Assembly (NCBI GenBank): GCA_900542555.1
Contig: UQNU01000022.1
Coordinates: 1-32,539 of the forward strand
Reading direction: 5' to 3'
Length of the DNA: 32,539 nucleotides
From: an uncultured Collinsella sp.
GTDB lineage: Bacteria; Actinomycetota; Coriobacteriia; Coriobacteriales; Coriobacteriaceae
Shown: in pieces, positions 15,749 to 24,106 of the stretch
Numbering within the stretch: the stretch's first letter is position 1
How the letters are laid out: each line of letters starts with the position of its first letter
Translations under genes and position numbers: made by a program
Notes under the pieces: model-generated
Told to the model about the DNA's origin: nothing
Database searches by the model: none
What the model saw: the letters and a program-made list of their open reading frames with translations, nothing else

Positions 15749-15882
15749 CACATTCGATTGTTAACGATTTGGTAGTCGGGCATCGAGTGGGGCGCCACTC
15801 TTAAGCTGGTCTCATGATCACGACTGGCATGGCGCACCAACCGATGTCCGTTTTTTGTTTGACATAAGGAGTCATAAAGACG

Positions 15883-17151
15883 ATGAATACCGAGCTGTTT
15901 GATATCAAGATTCGCGCCGTCGAGGGTGGCGTTACGGCTGCGGCTGGTTTTAAAGCTGCGGGCATCCACGCTGGGTTCCGCAAGAACCCCGAGCGTCTGG
16001 ATTACGCGCTCGTCGTGCCCGATAAACCCTGTCCCGGTGCCGGCGTGTTTACCACCAATCGCTTTTGCGCGGCGCCCGTGCAAGTGAGCCGTGCCAACCT
16101 GGGCGGTGCCGACAAGGGTTACGGTATCATCGCCGGCGTTTCGGTCAACTCTGGCAATGCCAACGCCGCCACGGGTGAGACCGGCCTTGCATACGCGCGC
16201 GAGACGTGCAGCATCGCATCGCAGGTCATCGGCTGCGAGCCCCAGCAGATTCTGGTTGCCTCCACGGGCGTGATTGGCCAGATTCTGCCGATCGACACGT
16301 TTGAGACCGCCATTCCTGCTGCCTACGAGGCGCTCTCCGCCCACGGTGGCGCCGATGCCGCTCGCGCCATCATGACGACCGACACGCACTCCAAGGAGTA
16401 CGCCGTGTCCTACGTCAGTGAGGCTGCGGGTCATGCGGGCAATGTCTATACGGTAGGCGGAATGTGCAAGGGCTCGGGCATGATCATGCCCAACATGGCC
16501 ACCATGATTGCAGTTATCACCACCGATGCCCCCGTCGAGCCTGCGGCACTTCATGCCCTGCTGCTCTCGACCGTCAAGCAGACCTTTAACAAGGTAACGG
16601 TCGATTCCGACACCTCGACCAACGACACCTGCATCATGCTTGCTTCCGGCGTCGTTGCCGCAGATGCCGAGCCTATCGTCGAGGGCTCCGATGCCTTCGA
16701 CGAGTTGGCATTTGCCGTGCACGAGGTATGCGAGAGCCTGGCGCGCAATATCGCCGCCGATGGTGAGGGCGCATCCAAGCTTGTTACGGTCAACGTTACC
16801 GGCGCCGTGAACGACGAGGAGGCCGATATCGCCGCCCGTGCCGTTGCCAACTCGCCGCTCGTTAAGACCTGCATCGCCGGCCACGACTGCAACTGGGGCC
16901 GCGTTGCCATGGCGCTTGGCAAGTGCGGCGTGAAGTTTAATCAGGAAGACGTTTCCATCGACATGATGGGTATGCCTGTCTGTCGCGATGGTCTGACTGT
17001 TCCCTTTGACGAGGACGAGGCTCTACGACGTTTCGAGGCGCCCGAGATCGTGATTTCGGCCGACCTGGGCGCAGGCGACGCGGCAACAACCGTGTGGACC
17101 TGCGACCTCACGCACGAGTACATTTCCATCAACGGCGACTACCGTTCCTAG
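15883..17151 (+). CDS. argJ: Bifunctional glutamate N-acetyltransferase / amino-acid acetyltransferase ArgJ
   Basis: The 422-residue enzyme transfers the acetyl group from N-acetylornithine to glutamate, recycling it in the pathway. Members of the family cleave themselves before a conserved threonine, here Thr207 in PNMATMIAV, which becomes the nucleophile of the beta chain. The ends (GFKAAGIHAG near the start, EYISINGDYRS at the end) are typical. Whether it also makes N-acetylglutamate from acetyl-CoA cannot be read from sequence. AAGGAG precedes the start, and a 134-base gap after argC holds a small GAGTGG/CCACTC hairpin. Confidence 0.97.
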   Translation: MNTELFDIKIRAVEGGVTAAAGFKAAGIHAGFRKNPERLDYALVVPDKPCPGAGVFTTNRFCAAPVQVSRANLGGADKGYGIIAGVSVNSGNANAATGETGLAYARETCSIASQVIGCEPQQILVASTGVIGQILPIDTFETAIPAAYEALSAHGGADAARAIMTTDTHSKEYAVSYVSEAAGHAGNVYTVGGMCKGSGMIMPNMATMIAVITTDAPVEPAALHALLLSTVKQTFNKVTVDSDTSTNDTCIMLASGVVAADAEPIVEGSDAFDELAFAVHEVCESLARNIAADGEGASKLVTVNVTGAVNDEEADIAARAVANSPLVKTCIAGHDCNWGRVAMALGKCGVKFNQEDVSIDMMGMPVCRDGLTVPFDEDEALRRFEAPEIVISADLGAGDAATTVWTCDLTHEYISINGDYRS

Positions 17152-17232
17152 ATTCCGGGCACGCTGCGCATCTTGCCGCGATTGCGGACAGCGGAGCACG
17201 GCGCGATAACGATACGAAAGACGAGGCAGATT

Positions 17233-18213
17233 ATGAAATTCGCACGCGATTGTCGTTCGAGCGAATCCAACGAAGCGACCGCGCAGCTGCTGTTCGAAGC
17301 GCTGCCGTGGATTAAGAACCTGACCGGCAAGACGGTTGTTATCAAATATGGCGGAGCCGCCATGGTTGATGAGCAGCTGCGCCGCGACGTGATGAGCGAC
17401 ATCGTTTTGCTCAAGATCATCGGTATGCGCCCCGTCATCGTGCACGGCGGCGGTAAGGCTATCAACGAGGCGCTGAGCCATTACGATATTCCCGTCGAGT
17501 TTAAGAACGGCCAACGCGTGACCACGCCGGCGACTATGGATATCGTGCGCGAGGTGCTGGGTGGTAAAGTCAACCAGGAGCTGGTTGCTGCCATCAACCA
17601 CCACGGCAACCTGGCCGTGGGCGTGTCGGGCAGTGATGCCGGCACGCTCATCGCCGAGCCGCTCGACCCCGAGCTCGGTCGTGTGGGCAAAGTGACGCAC
17701 GTCAACACCGACTATATCGAGCGCTTACTCGATAGCGAGTACATCCCCGTCATCGCTACCGTCGCGGCGGGGGAGGACGGCGGTTTCTTCAACATCAACG
17801 CCGACACCGCCGCCGGTGCCGTTGCCGCGGCGCTCCACGCGCATAAGGCGATCTTTTTGACCGATGTCGATGGCCTGTACAAGGACTTTAGCGACAAGGA
17901 CTCGCTTATCTCCAACCTAACGCTCGACGAGGTTAACGAAATGCTCTACGGCGGCGAGGTCGATAAGGGCATGATTCCCAAGCTGCGTGCGGCCGTCGAT
18001 GCGCTTACCGGCGGCGTATTTCGTGCCCACATCATTAACGGTACTACGCCGCATTCGCTGCTCCTGGAGCTGCTGACCGATGCCGGCGTCGGCACCGTGA
18101 TTCATTCCACCGAGACGGCTTACGAGTTCGATACGCATCCGCATCCGCTTTCGACGTTTGCTGCGCGTCTGACCGAAAACCTTGACGAGGTCGAGAAGCT
18201 TCAGACGGTCTAG
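17233..18213 (+). CDS. argB: Acetylglutamate kinase ArgB
   Basis: The 326-residue product is an amino-acid kinase phosphorylating N-acetylglutamate (step two). Family marks are TVVIKYGGAAM, PVIVHGGGKAINEAL, the Asn/Asp-rich FNINADTAAGAVA, and KGMIPKLRAAVDAL. The ATG at 17233 is taken as the start with ACGAGG about 8 bases upstream; an in-frame TTG 20 codons earlier seems too far out. The N-terminus has about 20 residues more than the shortest family members. It lacks the DUF619 acetyltransferase extension of some kinases. Confidence 0.95.
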   Translation: MKFARDCRSSESNEATAQLLFEALPWIKNLTGKTVVIKYGGAAMVDEQLRRDVMSDIVLLKIIGMRPVIVHGGGKAINEALSHYDIPVEFKNGQRVTTPATMDIVREVLGGKVNQELVAAINHHGNLAVGVSGSDAGTLIAEPLDPELGRVGKVTHVNTDYIERLLDSEYIPVIATVAAGEDGGFFNINADTAAGAVAAALHAHKAIFLTDVDGLYKDFSDKDSLISNLTLDEVNEMLYGGEVDKGMIPKLRAAVDALTGGVFRAHIINGTTPHSLLLELLTDAGVGTVIHSTETAYEFDTHPHPLSTFAARLTENLDEVEKLQTV

Positions 18214-18282
18214 CTGACCCGCAGCCGCCCCATTCCTGCACCCATAGCCCCGCGCCGTCTGGCGCCCAACGAAAGGCATCTC

Positions 18283-19566
18283 ATGTCACTTGCAGCTCAG
18301 CAATCGCTTGAATCCCATTACGTTATGCATACCTTTGGCCGCTCTCCGGTCGAGTTTGTCGAGGGTCACGGCATGAAGCTCACCGGCGACGATGGCCGTG
18401 AGTACCTCGACTTTCTTGCCGGCATCGGCGTGTGCAGCCTAGGTCATGGCGACCCGGCTGTGCTCTCGGCGCTCGAGGCACAGACCAGAAAGCTCATGCA
18501 TGTCTCCAATTACTTCTACATCGAGCAGCGCGGACAGGTCGCGGCGCTGCTGTCCAAGCTTGCTAACGACGACGTAGATGGTGCGCGCGTGCTTGCCGAT
18601 GCCATTGTCGCCGGCGATGAGACCACGGCAGCTGCTCTTGGTGCCCCGGCTGCGGATGAGCAGGTTTGGGAGACCTTCTTTGCCAACTCTGGCGCCGAGG
18701 CCAACGAAGGCTCGATGAAGCTCGCGCGCCTGTACGCCAAGCGTGCCGGTAATGGCGGCAACACCATCGTGTGCATGCGCGGCGGCTTCCACGGCCGTAC
18801 GCTCGAGACCATTGCCGCCACCATGCAGGATTGGCTGCAGGACAGCTTCCGCCCGCTGCCGGGTGGCTTTGTGGCCTGCACGCCCAACGATGCGGATGAG
18901 CTGCGTGCGATCTTTAAGCAGCTGGGGAGCGAAATTTGTGCCGTGATGCTCGAGCCGATCCAGGGTGAGAGCGGTGTGCATCCCATGACCGAGGAGTTTA
19001 TGGCTACGGCGCGCGACTTGGCGCACGAGGTGGGTGCCGTGCTTATCGCCGACGAGGTCCAGTGCGGCATCTTCCGCTCCGGCAAGCCATTTGCATTCCA
19101 GACCTATGGCGTGGAGCCCGACATCATGAGCCTTGCCAAGGGCATTGCCGACGGCGTGCCCATGGGTGCCGTCGTGGCAAAGAAGGAGATTGCCGACGCG
19201 TTTAAGCCGGGCGACCACGGCTCGACCTTTGGCGGTAGCTGCTTGGCCATCGCGGCATGTGCCGCGACGCTCTCCGCGCTTGTGCGTGGCGATTATGCCG
19301 ACCATGCTGCCAAGGTAGGCGCCTATATGGAGGCAAAGCTCGCCAAGCTGCCGCACGTGACCGAGGTGCGTGGCCGCGGCTTGATGCTCGGCTGTGATTT
19401 TGATGATGCCGCGGGCGACGCGCATGATGTTGTTGCCCGCGCGCTGGCCGCCGGTGCCGTGATTAACGCTACGGGTGCCCATACGCTGCGTTTCTTGCCG
19501 CCGCTCGTCTGCGAGGAAGCCGACGTGGATAGTCTGATTGAGATCCTGTCGGATGTCTTGGGCTAA
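18283..19566 (+). CDS. argD: Acetylornithine aminotransferase ArgD
   Basis: The 427-residue class III PLP aminotransferase converts N-acetylglutamate semialdehyde to N-acetylornithine. Marks are FLAGIGVCSLGH, FFANSGAEANEGSMKLAR, GGFHGRT, LIADEVQCG, and the PLP lysine Lys286 in SLAKGIADGVPMGA. A segment of about 30 residues (from DDVDGARVLADAIV to AADEQ) sits between the N-terminal part and the SGAEAN motif, longer than in E. coli-type enzymes. AAAGG precedes the start. No argF, argG or argH follows, so this cluster makes ornithine precursors only. Confidence 0.95.
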   Translation: MSLAAQQSLESHYVMHTFGRSPVEFVEGHGMKLTGDDGREYLDFLAGIGVCSLGHGDPAVLSALEAQTRKLMHVSNYFYIEQRGQVAALLSKLANDDVDGARVLADAIVAGDETTAAALGAPAADEQVWETFFANSGAEANEGSMKLARLYAKRAGNGGNTIVCMRGGFHGRTLETIAATMQDWLQDSFRPLPGGFVACTPNDADELRAIFKQLGSEICAVMLEPIQGESGVHPMTEEFMATARDLAHEVGAVLIADEVQCGIFRSGKPFAFQTYGVEPDIMSLAKGIADGVPMGAVVAKKEIADAFKPGDHGSTFGGSCLAIAACAATLSALVRGDYADHAAKVGAYMEAKLAKLPHVTEVRGRGLMLGCDFDDAAGDAHDVVARALAAGAVINATGAHTLRFLPPLVCEEADVDSLIEILSDVLG

Positions 19567-19650
19567 CGCGGCGCAATAACTCAATTTGGACCGGGTTCCG
19601 GACTGTGGGCGTGTCCTATACGGCATGATTCAGCGGTCTGGAGCCCGTTT

Positions 19651-19671
19651 TGCCTTAGATTTGCTAAGGCA
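19651..19671. other. Hairpin behind argD
   Basis: TGCCTTAG and CTAAGGCA pair perfectly around an ATTTG loop, about 85 bases after argD. A GACC-TGCT-GGTC hairpin (19676-19687) is followed by six As, so on the minus strand it reads as a stem preceded by Ts. Possibly the argD terminator region; no T-run supports this on the plus strand. Confidence 0.35.
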
Positions 19672-19682
19672 GGGAGACCTGC

Positions 19683-19899
19683 TGGTCAAAAAACATCAAA
19701 TATGAGTACTGTTACCGATTTGGTAGCAGCAATTTTGGACTAATAAGGCCAGATAGCAAGTCGAAATGGCGATGAAAGCACGATTTTGATCCAACTGTTA
19801 GTCCTTATAATAGACATATGTTGCGTAACTTAAGCAAATACTATCTTTTTATATGTTGCAAACAAAGTAGCAGTACTCATTTTTGCCATTTTTTGACCA
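19683..19899. repeat. AT-rich 217-bp element with 33-bp terminal inverted repeats
   Basis: The left end (19683-19715) reads TGGTCAAAAAA, eight bases, ATGAGTACTG, T, TAC. The right end (19867-19899) is its inverse complement with five mismatches and no gaps. The interior is much richer in A and T than the neighbouring genes. It contains GGACTAA/TTAGTCC and a promoter-like TTTTGA, 16 bases, TATAAT (19784-19811). No credible open frame lies inside. It could be a miniature mobile element or a structured noncoding RNA locus. Confidence 0.7.
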
Positions 19900-19923
19900 C
19901 GGCCTTTGCGACAGATGTGCTGG

Positions 19924-20010
19924 CGGGTTCGAATCCCTCTGCGATGGGCCCAAAAAAGAAAGGCCTCCATCGCTGGAGGCCTAACAATTCAGTGGTGGGC
20001 GATGAGGGAT
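19924..20010. repeat. tRNA-associated direct repeat, copy A
   Basis: This 87-base copy matches 20111-20198 with scattered substitutions and one single-base indel. On the minus strand it carries the last 18 bases of tRNA-Val (ATCCCTCATCGCCCACCA), then a copy of the terminator hairpin and T-run, then ATCGCAGAGGGATTCGAACC. The rest of the tRNA is absent from this copy, so it is a fragment. Confidence 0.8.
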
Positions 20011-20110
20011 GTCCGCGTGCGGCTGGCGCCGCCCGCGTCCCGCTTCGTCGCTCCGCTCCTCGCGTGCTGCGCTGGAAAACGCTTCGCGTTTCCTCAGCTT
20101 CGCACCCTGT

Positions 20111-20198
20111 CGGGTTCGAATCCCTCTGCGATGGGTCCAAAAAAGAAAGGCCCCCATTGCTGGGAGCCTATCAAGATCAGTGGTGGGCGATGAGGGAT
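20111..20198. repeat. tRNA-associated direct repeat, copy B
   Basis: The 88-base partner of copy A, 187-188 bases further on. Here the minus-strand end is continuous with the complete tRNA-Val gene. Both copies also carry CGGGTTCGAATCCCTCTGCG on the plus strand, a T-arm-like sequence that has no accompanying tRNA body. The roughly 100 bases between the copies are GC-rich with no gene. Confidence 0.8.
20139..20168 (-). terminator. Terminator of tRNA-Val
   Basis: On the minus strand GGCTCCC pairs with GGGGGCC around a six-base loop, followed by TTTCTTTTTT. It lies 12 bases after the CCA end of the tRNA. Confidence 0.75.
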
Positions 20199-20256
20199 TC
20201 GAACCCCCAGCCTTGTGCGTGTAAAGCACCTGCGCTAACCGTTGCGCCAATCGCCC
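20181..20256 (-). tRNA. tRNA-Val (anticodon UAC)
   Basis: A full cloverleaf can be drawn on the minus strand: acceptor GGGCGAT/ATCGCCC, D arm GCGC...GCGC, anticodon loop TTTACAC (anticodon TAC, reading GUA-type codons), T arm GGGGG-TTCGAAT-CCCTC, and an encoded CCA. The outermost anticodon-stem pair is G-A, a slight irregularity. A TATACT -10 hexamer on the minus strand (20267-20272) lies 10 bases upstream of the 5' end. Confidence 0.93.
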
Positions 20257-20386
20257 GTGCGGAGAGAGTATAGCAAAACAATCGCCTCATTCACCTCATA
20301 TCCATTAAAGGTGACTCGCGCGTGTCACAGCGGAGCTGATTCAGTTGAGATTGCCTGAACATTCCGCCCCTCTTTACGCCCTCGGG

Positions 20387-20392
20387 TATACT
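20387..20392 (+). promoter_or_regulatory. Probable -10 element for asnB
   Basis: TATACT lies about 50 bases before the asnB start, with a GC-rich stretch where a -35 would be expected. The -35 is therefore weak or absent. Confidence 0.35.
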
Positions 20393-20443
20393 CAAAAGCT
20401 ACTGATTCGATTTGATGCCCAGCAACAGCAGAGGGGATAGTAT

Positions 20444-22324
20444 ATGTGCGGTTTTGTCGGTTTTGTCGGTGGGACGGATAACCAATCCGAGGTGCTCACC
20501 AAGATGATGGACCGCATCGTCCATCGCGGTCCCGACATGGGCGGTCAGTTTATCGACGGCCGCGTTGCCCTCGGCTTCCGCCGCCTGTCGATCCTCGACC
20601 TGACCGAGGCTGGCGCCCAACCCATGGCCAACGAGGACGGTAGCGTCGTCATTGTCTTCAACGGCGAGATCTACAACTTCCAAGAACTCCGTTCCGAGCT
20701 CGAGGCCAAGGGCTACAAGTTCCACTGCGGCGCCGACACCGAGAGCCTCCTGCACGGCTACGAGGAGTGGGGCGAGGCCGTTCTCGATCGCCTGCGCGGT
20801 ATGTACGCCTTCGTCATCTGGGACAAAAAGAAGAACAAGCTTTTTGGCGCCCGCGACATCTTTGGCATCAAGCCGCTCTACTACTATCCCATGGCCGATG
20901 CGGGCGACGGCGCTCCGGGCGTGCTCTTTGGTTCCGAGATCAAGAGCTTCCTGGACTACCCGCACTTCCACAAGGCGGTCAACAAAAAGGCCCTGCGTCC
21001 GTACATGACGCTGCAGTATTCGGCAACCGAGGAGACCTTCTTCGAGGGTGTCTACAAGCTGCCGCCGGCGCACTACTTTACCGTCGATATCCCGACCGGC
21101 AAGATGAACATCGAGCGCTACTGGGATTGCGATTACTCTGCCGTCGAGAAGCCGTTCGAAGAGTATGTCGATGAGCTGGACGAGGTCGTGCACGAGAGTG
21201 TCGAGGCCCATCGTATCGCCGACGTCAAGGTCGCGTCGTTCCTCTCCGGTGGCGTCGACTCCAGCTACATCGCCGCTTGCCTCATGCCCGACAAGACCTT
21301 CTCGGTGGGCTTTGACTACAAGAACTTCAACGAGACCAACTACGCCAAGGAGCTTTCCGATAAGCTCGGCGTCGAAAACGTTCGCAAGATGATTACCGCC
21401 GACGAGTTCTTCGGTGCGCTCGAGGACATCCAGTATCACATGGACGAACCGCAGTCCAACCTGTCTTCCGTGCCGCTGTGGTTCTTGGCCGAGATGGCCC
21501 GCAAGGACGTCACCGTCGTGCTTTCGGGCGAAGGCGCCGACGAGCTCTTTGGCGGCTACGCCTACTACGAGGATACGGTCCCGGTGCGCAAGTACAAAAA
21601 GATGGTGCCGCTGCCCGTCCGTCGCGCGCTCGGTAACCTGGCGCTGCATATGCCGTACTTCAAGGGACATAACTTCCTGGTCAAGGGTGCCGAGATCCCC
21701 GAGAAGTCGTTCCTGGGACAGGCTCTGGTATGGCCGGAGCGCGAGGTCGACGGCGTGCTCAAGCCCGAGTACAACACCGGCGATGGCGCCTTCGAGCTTG
21801 CCGCTCCCATCTATGCGCGCGTGAAGGGTCAGCCCGAGCTGGTCAAGAAGCAGTACCTGGACATGAACATGTGGCTCCCGGGCGACATTCTGCTCAAGGC
21901 CGACAAGATGTGCATGGCACACTCACTGGAGCTGCGCGTGCCCTTCCTGGACCGCAAAGTCATGGAGTTCGCCGAGCACATTCCCGACCGCTACCGCATC
22001 AACGAGAACGGCAACAAACAGGTACTCCGCCACGCTGCCAACAAGTCGCTGCCCGATGAGTGGGCCACCCGTCCCAAGGTGGGCTTCCCGGTGCCGATTG
22101 TCTACTGGCTGCGCGAGCAAAAGTGGTACGACTATGTCAAGGAGTACTTCACCGCGCCGTGGGCAAGTGAGTTCTTCAATACCGACGAGCTCATGCACCT
22201 GCTCGATCTGCACTTTGCGGGCAAGGGCGATTTCCAGCGCAAGATCTATACGCCGCTCGTGTTCCTAGTGTGGTACAAGCGCTTCTTTATCGACGAGGGC
22301 CAGCCTTCTGTTCAGGCTGCCTAG
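20444..22324 (+). CDS. asnB: Asparagine synthase (glutamine-hydrolysing) AsnB
   Basis: The 626-residue product makes asparagine from aspartate, ATP and glutamine. After removal of Met1, Cys2 is the glutaminase nucleophile (MCGFVGFVGG). The glutaminase domain continues through HRGPDMGG and FNGEIYNFQELR. The synthetase domain carries the ATP-binding FLSGGVDSSYIA (SGGVDSS at 268-274) and VVLSGEGADELFGGY. The C-terminus includes MAHSLELRVPFLDRKVMEFA. The length is normal for the bacterial AsnB1 type. GAGGGGAT precedes the start. It is monocistronic, with a strong terminator behind it. Confidence 0.97.
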   Translation: MCGFVGFVGGTDNQSEVLTKMMDRIVHRGPDMGGQFIDGRVALGFRRLSILDLTEAGAQPMANEDGSVVIVFNGEIYNFQELRSELEAKGYKFHCGADTESLLHGYEEWGEAVLDRLRGMYAFVIWDKKKNKLFGARDIFGIKPLYYYPMADAGDGAPGVLFGSEIKSFLDYPHFHKAVNKKALRPYMTLQYSATEETFFEGVYKLPPAHYFTVDIPTGKMNIERYWDCDYSAVEKPFEEYVDELDEVVHESVEAHRIADVKVASFLSGGVDSSYIAACLMPDKTFSVGFDYKNFNETNYAKELSDKLGVENVRKMITADEFFGALEDIQYHMDEPQSNLSSVPLWFLAEMARKDVTVVLSGEGADELFGGYAYYEDTVPVRKYKKMVPLPVRRALGNLALHMPYFKGHNFLVKGAEIPEKSFLGQALVWPEREVDGVLKPEYNTGDGAFELAAPIYARVKGQPELVKKQYLDMNMWLPGDILLKADKMCMAHSLELRVPFLDRKVMEFAEHIPDRYRINENGNKQVLRHAANKSLPDEWATRPKVGFPVPIVYWLREQKWYDYVKEYFTAPWASEFFNTDELMHLLDLHFAGKGDFQRKIYTPLVFLVWYKRFFIDEGQPSVQAA

Positions 22325-22349
22325 CCTCGGCTTACGAACGCCTGCGCGT

Positions 22350-22374
22350 AACGGCTCCTCCGGGAGCCGTTTTT
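22350..22374 (+). terminator. Rho-independent terminator of asnB
   Basis: AACGGCTCC and GGAGCCGTT pair perfectly around a four-base loop and are followed directly by further Ts, 26 bases after the asnB stop. Confidence 0.9.
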
Positions 22375-22436
22375 GCGTGGGTGCGTTTCAGTTACTATAA
22401 AAGCCGTCCCTGCCAAATGGCTGAGAAAGGTGAAAG

Positions 22437-23999
22437 ATGCACCATTCGGATTCCGCGACCGTGACCACGGTCGATACGCTTGCCAAGCTTCTCGATGTGT
22501 GCGGCGAGCTGCGCGCATCAGAGCAGGTTGACGAGCGTGCCGTGACCGGCTGCTCGTTTGATTCGCGCGCGGTCTCGGCAGGTGACGTATTCTTTTGCAA
22601 AGGTGCTGCCTTTAAGCCCGCGTTTTTGAGCATGGCGCTCGATGCGGGCGCCGTCGCATTTGTGTGCGAGGAGTCGCTGGTCGAGTCTCTGGAGCCGCTG
22701 GCGCAGGAGAGCGGTGCTGCGATGCTGGTTGTTGATAGTGTTCGCACGGCCATGGCCCTGCTGCCGCCGGAGGTCTACGACCGTCCCGACCACGACGTCA
22801 AGATCGTGGGCATCACCGGCACCAAGGGAAAGACCACGGCCGCTTTTATGCTCCAGTCCATCATCAAGGCGGCGGGCGAGTCCTGCGGCATGATCGGCTC
22901 GGTGAGTACCGACGATGGTATCGAGTGCTACGAGAGCACCAATACTACGCCCGAGGCCCCTGAGGTCTGGCGCCATATCGCCAACTGCCGTACGTCCGGT
23001 CGCCAGTTCATGGCCATGGAGGTCTCGAGCCAGGCGCTCAAGTACCAACGCGTCGAGAATCTGCCGTTTGACGTGGCGTGCTTCCTCAACATCGGCCGCG
23101 ACCACATCTCGCCGATCGAACACCCCACGTTTGAGGATTATTTTGAGAGCAAGCTCAGGATTTTTGACCAGGCAAAGACCGCCGTGGTGAATCTGGGCAC
23201 CGAAGAGGTTGACCGTGTGCTAGAGGCAGCGTCGACGGCCGAGCGCTTGGTGACCGTTGGCGTCGAGCATCCCGAGGCAAGTCTGTGGGCGAGCGACGTA
23301 CGCATGGTCGGCTTTAGCATCGAGTTCAACTTGCATGGCTTGTGTGCCGACGAGTCCGAGGCGGGGGAGAAGGTCCTGCTGGGTATCGCGGGAGACTTTA
23401 ACGTGGAGAACGCGCTGGTCGCTATCGCCGCCGCGCGCGAGATCGGCATCGGTATCGAGGCTATCAAGAAGGGCCTCTCCAAACTGCGTGTGCCGGGCCG
23501 TATGGAGGTCGTGGAGTCGAAGGACGGCCGCGTGATTTGTGTCGTCGACTACGCGCACAACCAGCTTTCGTTCCGCTCGCTTTTCTCGTCGGTCAAGCGC
23601 GCGTTTCCCGCCAGCCCGGTCATCGCAGTGTTTGGCGCTGCCGGCGGCAAGGCGCAGGAGCGCCGCGAGCAGCTTCCGCGCGAGGCCGCACCGTATTCCG
23701 ACCTGATGATCTTTGCCAATGAGGACCCGGCTCACGAGGACCCGATGAAGGTCTGTCGCGAGCTTGCCGAACATGTTCCCGACGATACGCCGAACAAGAT
23801 CATCCTCGATCGCGAAGCCGCTGTGTATGCGGCGTTCAAGGCGGCGCGCGAGGAGTACGTCAACCCCGATGCTCCCACCATTGTCTTGCTGCTGGCGAAG
23901 GGTGACGAGGAGCTCATGCACGTGGGCGACGAGTTCGTGCCCATTGAGAGCGACCTTTCGTTGGCCAATCGCCTGATCGATGTTATCCAGTTTGACTAA
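22437..23999 (+). CDS. murE: UDP-N-acetylmuramoyl-tripeptide synthetase (MurE-type, predicted not DAP-adding)
   Basis: The 520-residue Mur ligase adds the third amino acid to UDP-MurNAc-Ala-Glu in the cytoplasm. Marks are the ATP-binding GITGTKGKTT (125-134), NTTPEAPEVW, MEVSSQALKYQRV, LNIGRDHISPIEH, and VVDYAHN. The motif that selects the amino acid, DNPR in DAP-adding enzymes, reads Glu429-Asp430-Pro431-Ala432 followed by HEDP. The arginine that holds DAP is replaced by alanine, as in lysine-adding enzymes. The predicted substrate is therefore L-lysine or L-ornithine. AAAGGTGA precedes the start. First gene of a probable six-gene run. Confidence 0.9.
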   Translation: MHHSDSATVTTVDTLAKLLDVCGELRASEQVDERAVTGCSFDSRAVSAGDVFFCKGAAFKPAFLSMALDAGAVAFVCEESLVESLEPLAQESGAAMLVVDSVRTAMALLPPEVYDRPDHDVKIVGITGTKGKTTAAFMLQSIIKAAGESCGMIGSVSTDDGIECYESTNTTPEAPEVWRHIANCRTSGRQFMAMEVSSQALKYQRVENLPFDVACFLNIGRDHISPIEHPTFEDYFESKLRIFDQAKTAVVNLGTEEVDRVLEAASTAERLVTVGVEHPEASLWASDVRMVGFSIEFNLHGLCADESEAGEKVLLGIAGDFNVENALVAIAAAREIGIGIEAIKKGLSKLRVPGRMEVVESKDGRVICVVDYAHNQLSFRSLFSSVKRAFPASPVIAVFGAAGGKAQERREQLPREAAPYSDLMIFANEDPAHEDPMKVCRELAEHVPDDTPNKIILDREAAVYAAFKAAREEYVNPDAPTIVLLLAKGDEELMHVGDEFVPIESDLSLANRLIDVIQFD

Positions 24000-24106
24000 T
24001 GATCCATGATGGCGGCGGCGCCCTGAGTGCGCTGTCGCCATAAGCGTGTTCCCTCAATCAAAACATGCCGTCCAAGTCCAAACCCTTCTACGTAAACGGA
24101 GTAACC

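Noticed and set aside
19924..19952. A plus-strand tRNA 3' end (CGGGTTCGAATCCC...)
   Set aside because: Counting back from any CCA does not give a proper T stem and acceptor, and no D or anticodon arm lies upstream; kept only as a remnant.
19818..20273. A 151-codon open frame through the tRNA-Val region
   Set aside because: It runs through the duplicated tRNA segments and the tRNA itself, has no ribosome-binding site and changes composition halfway.
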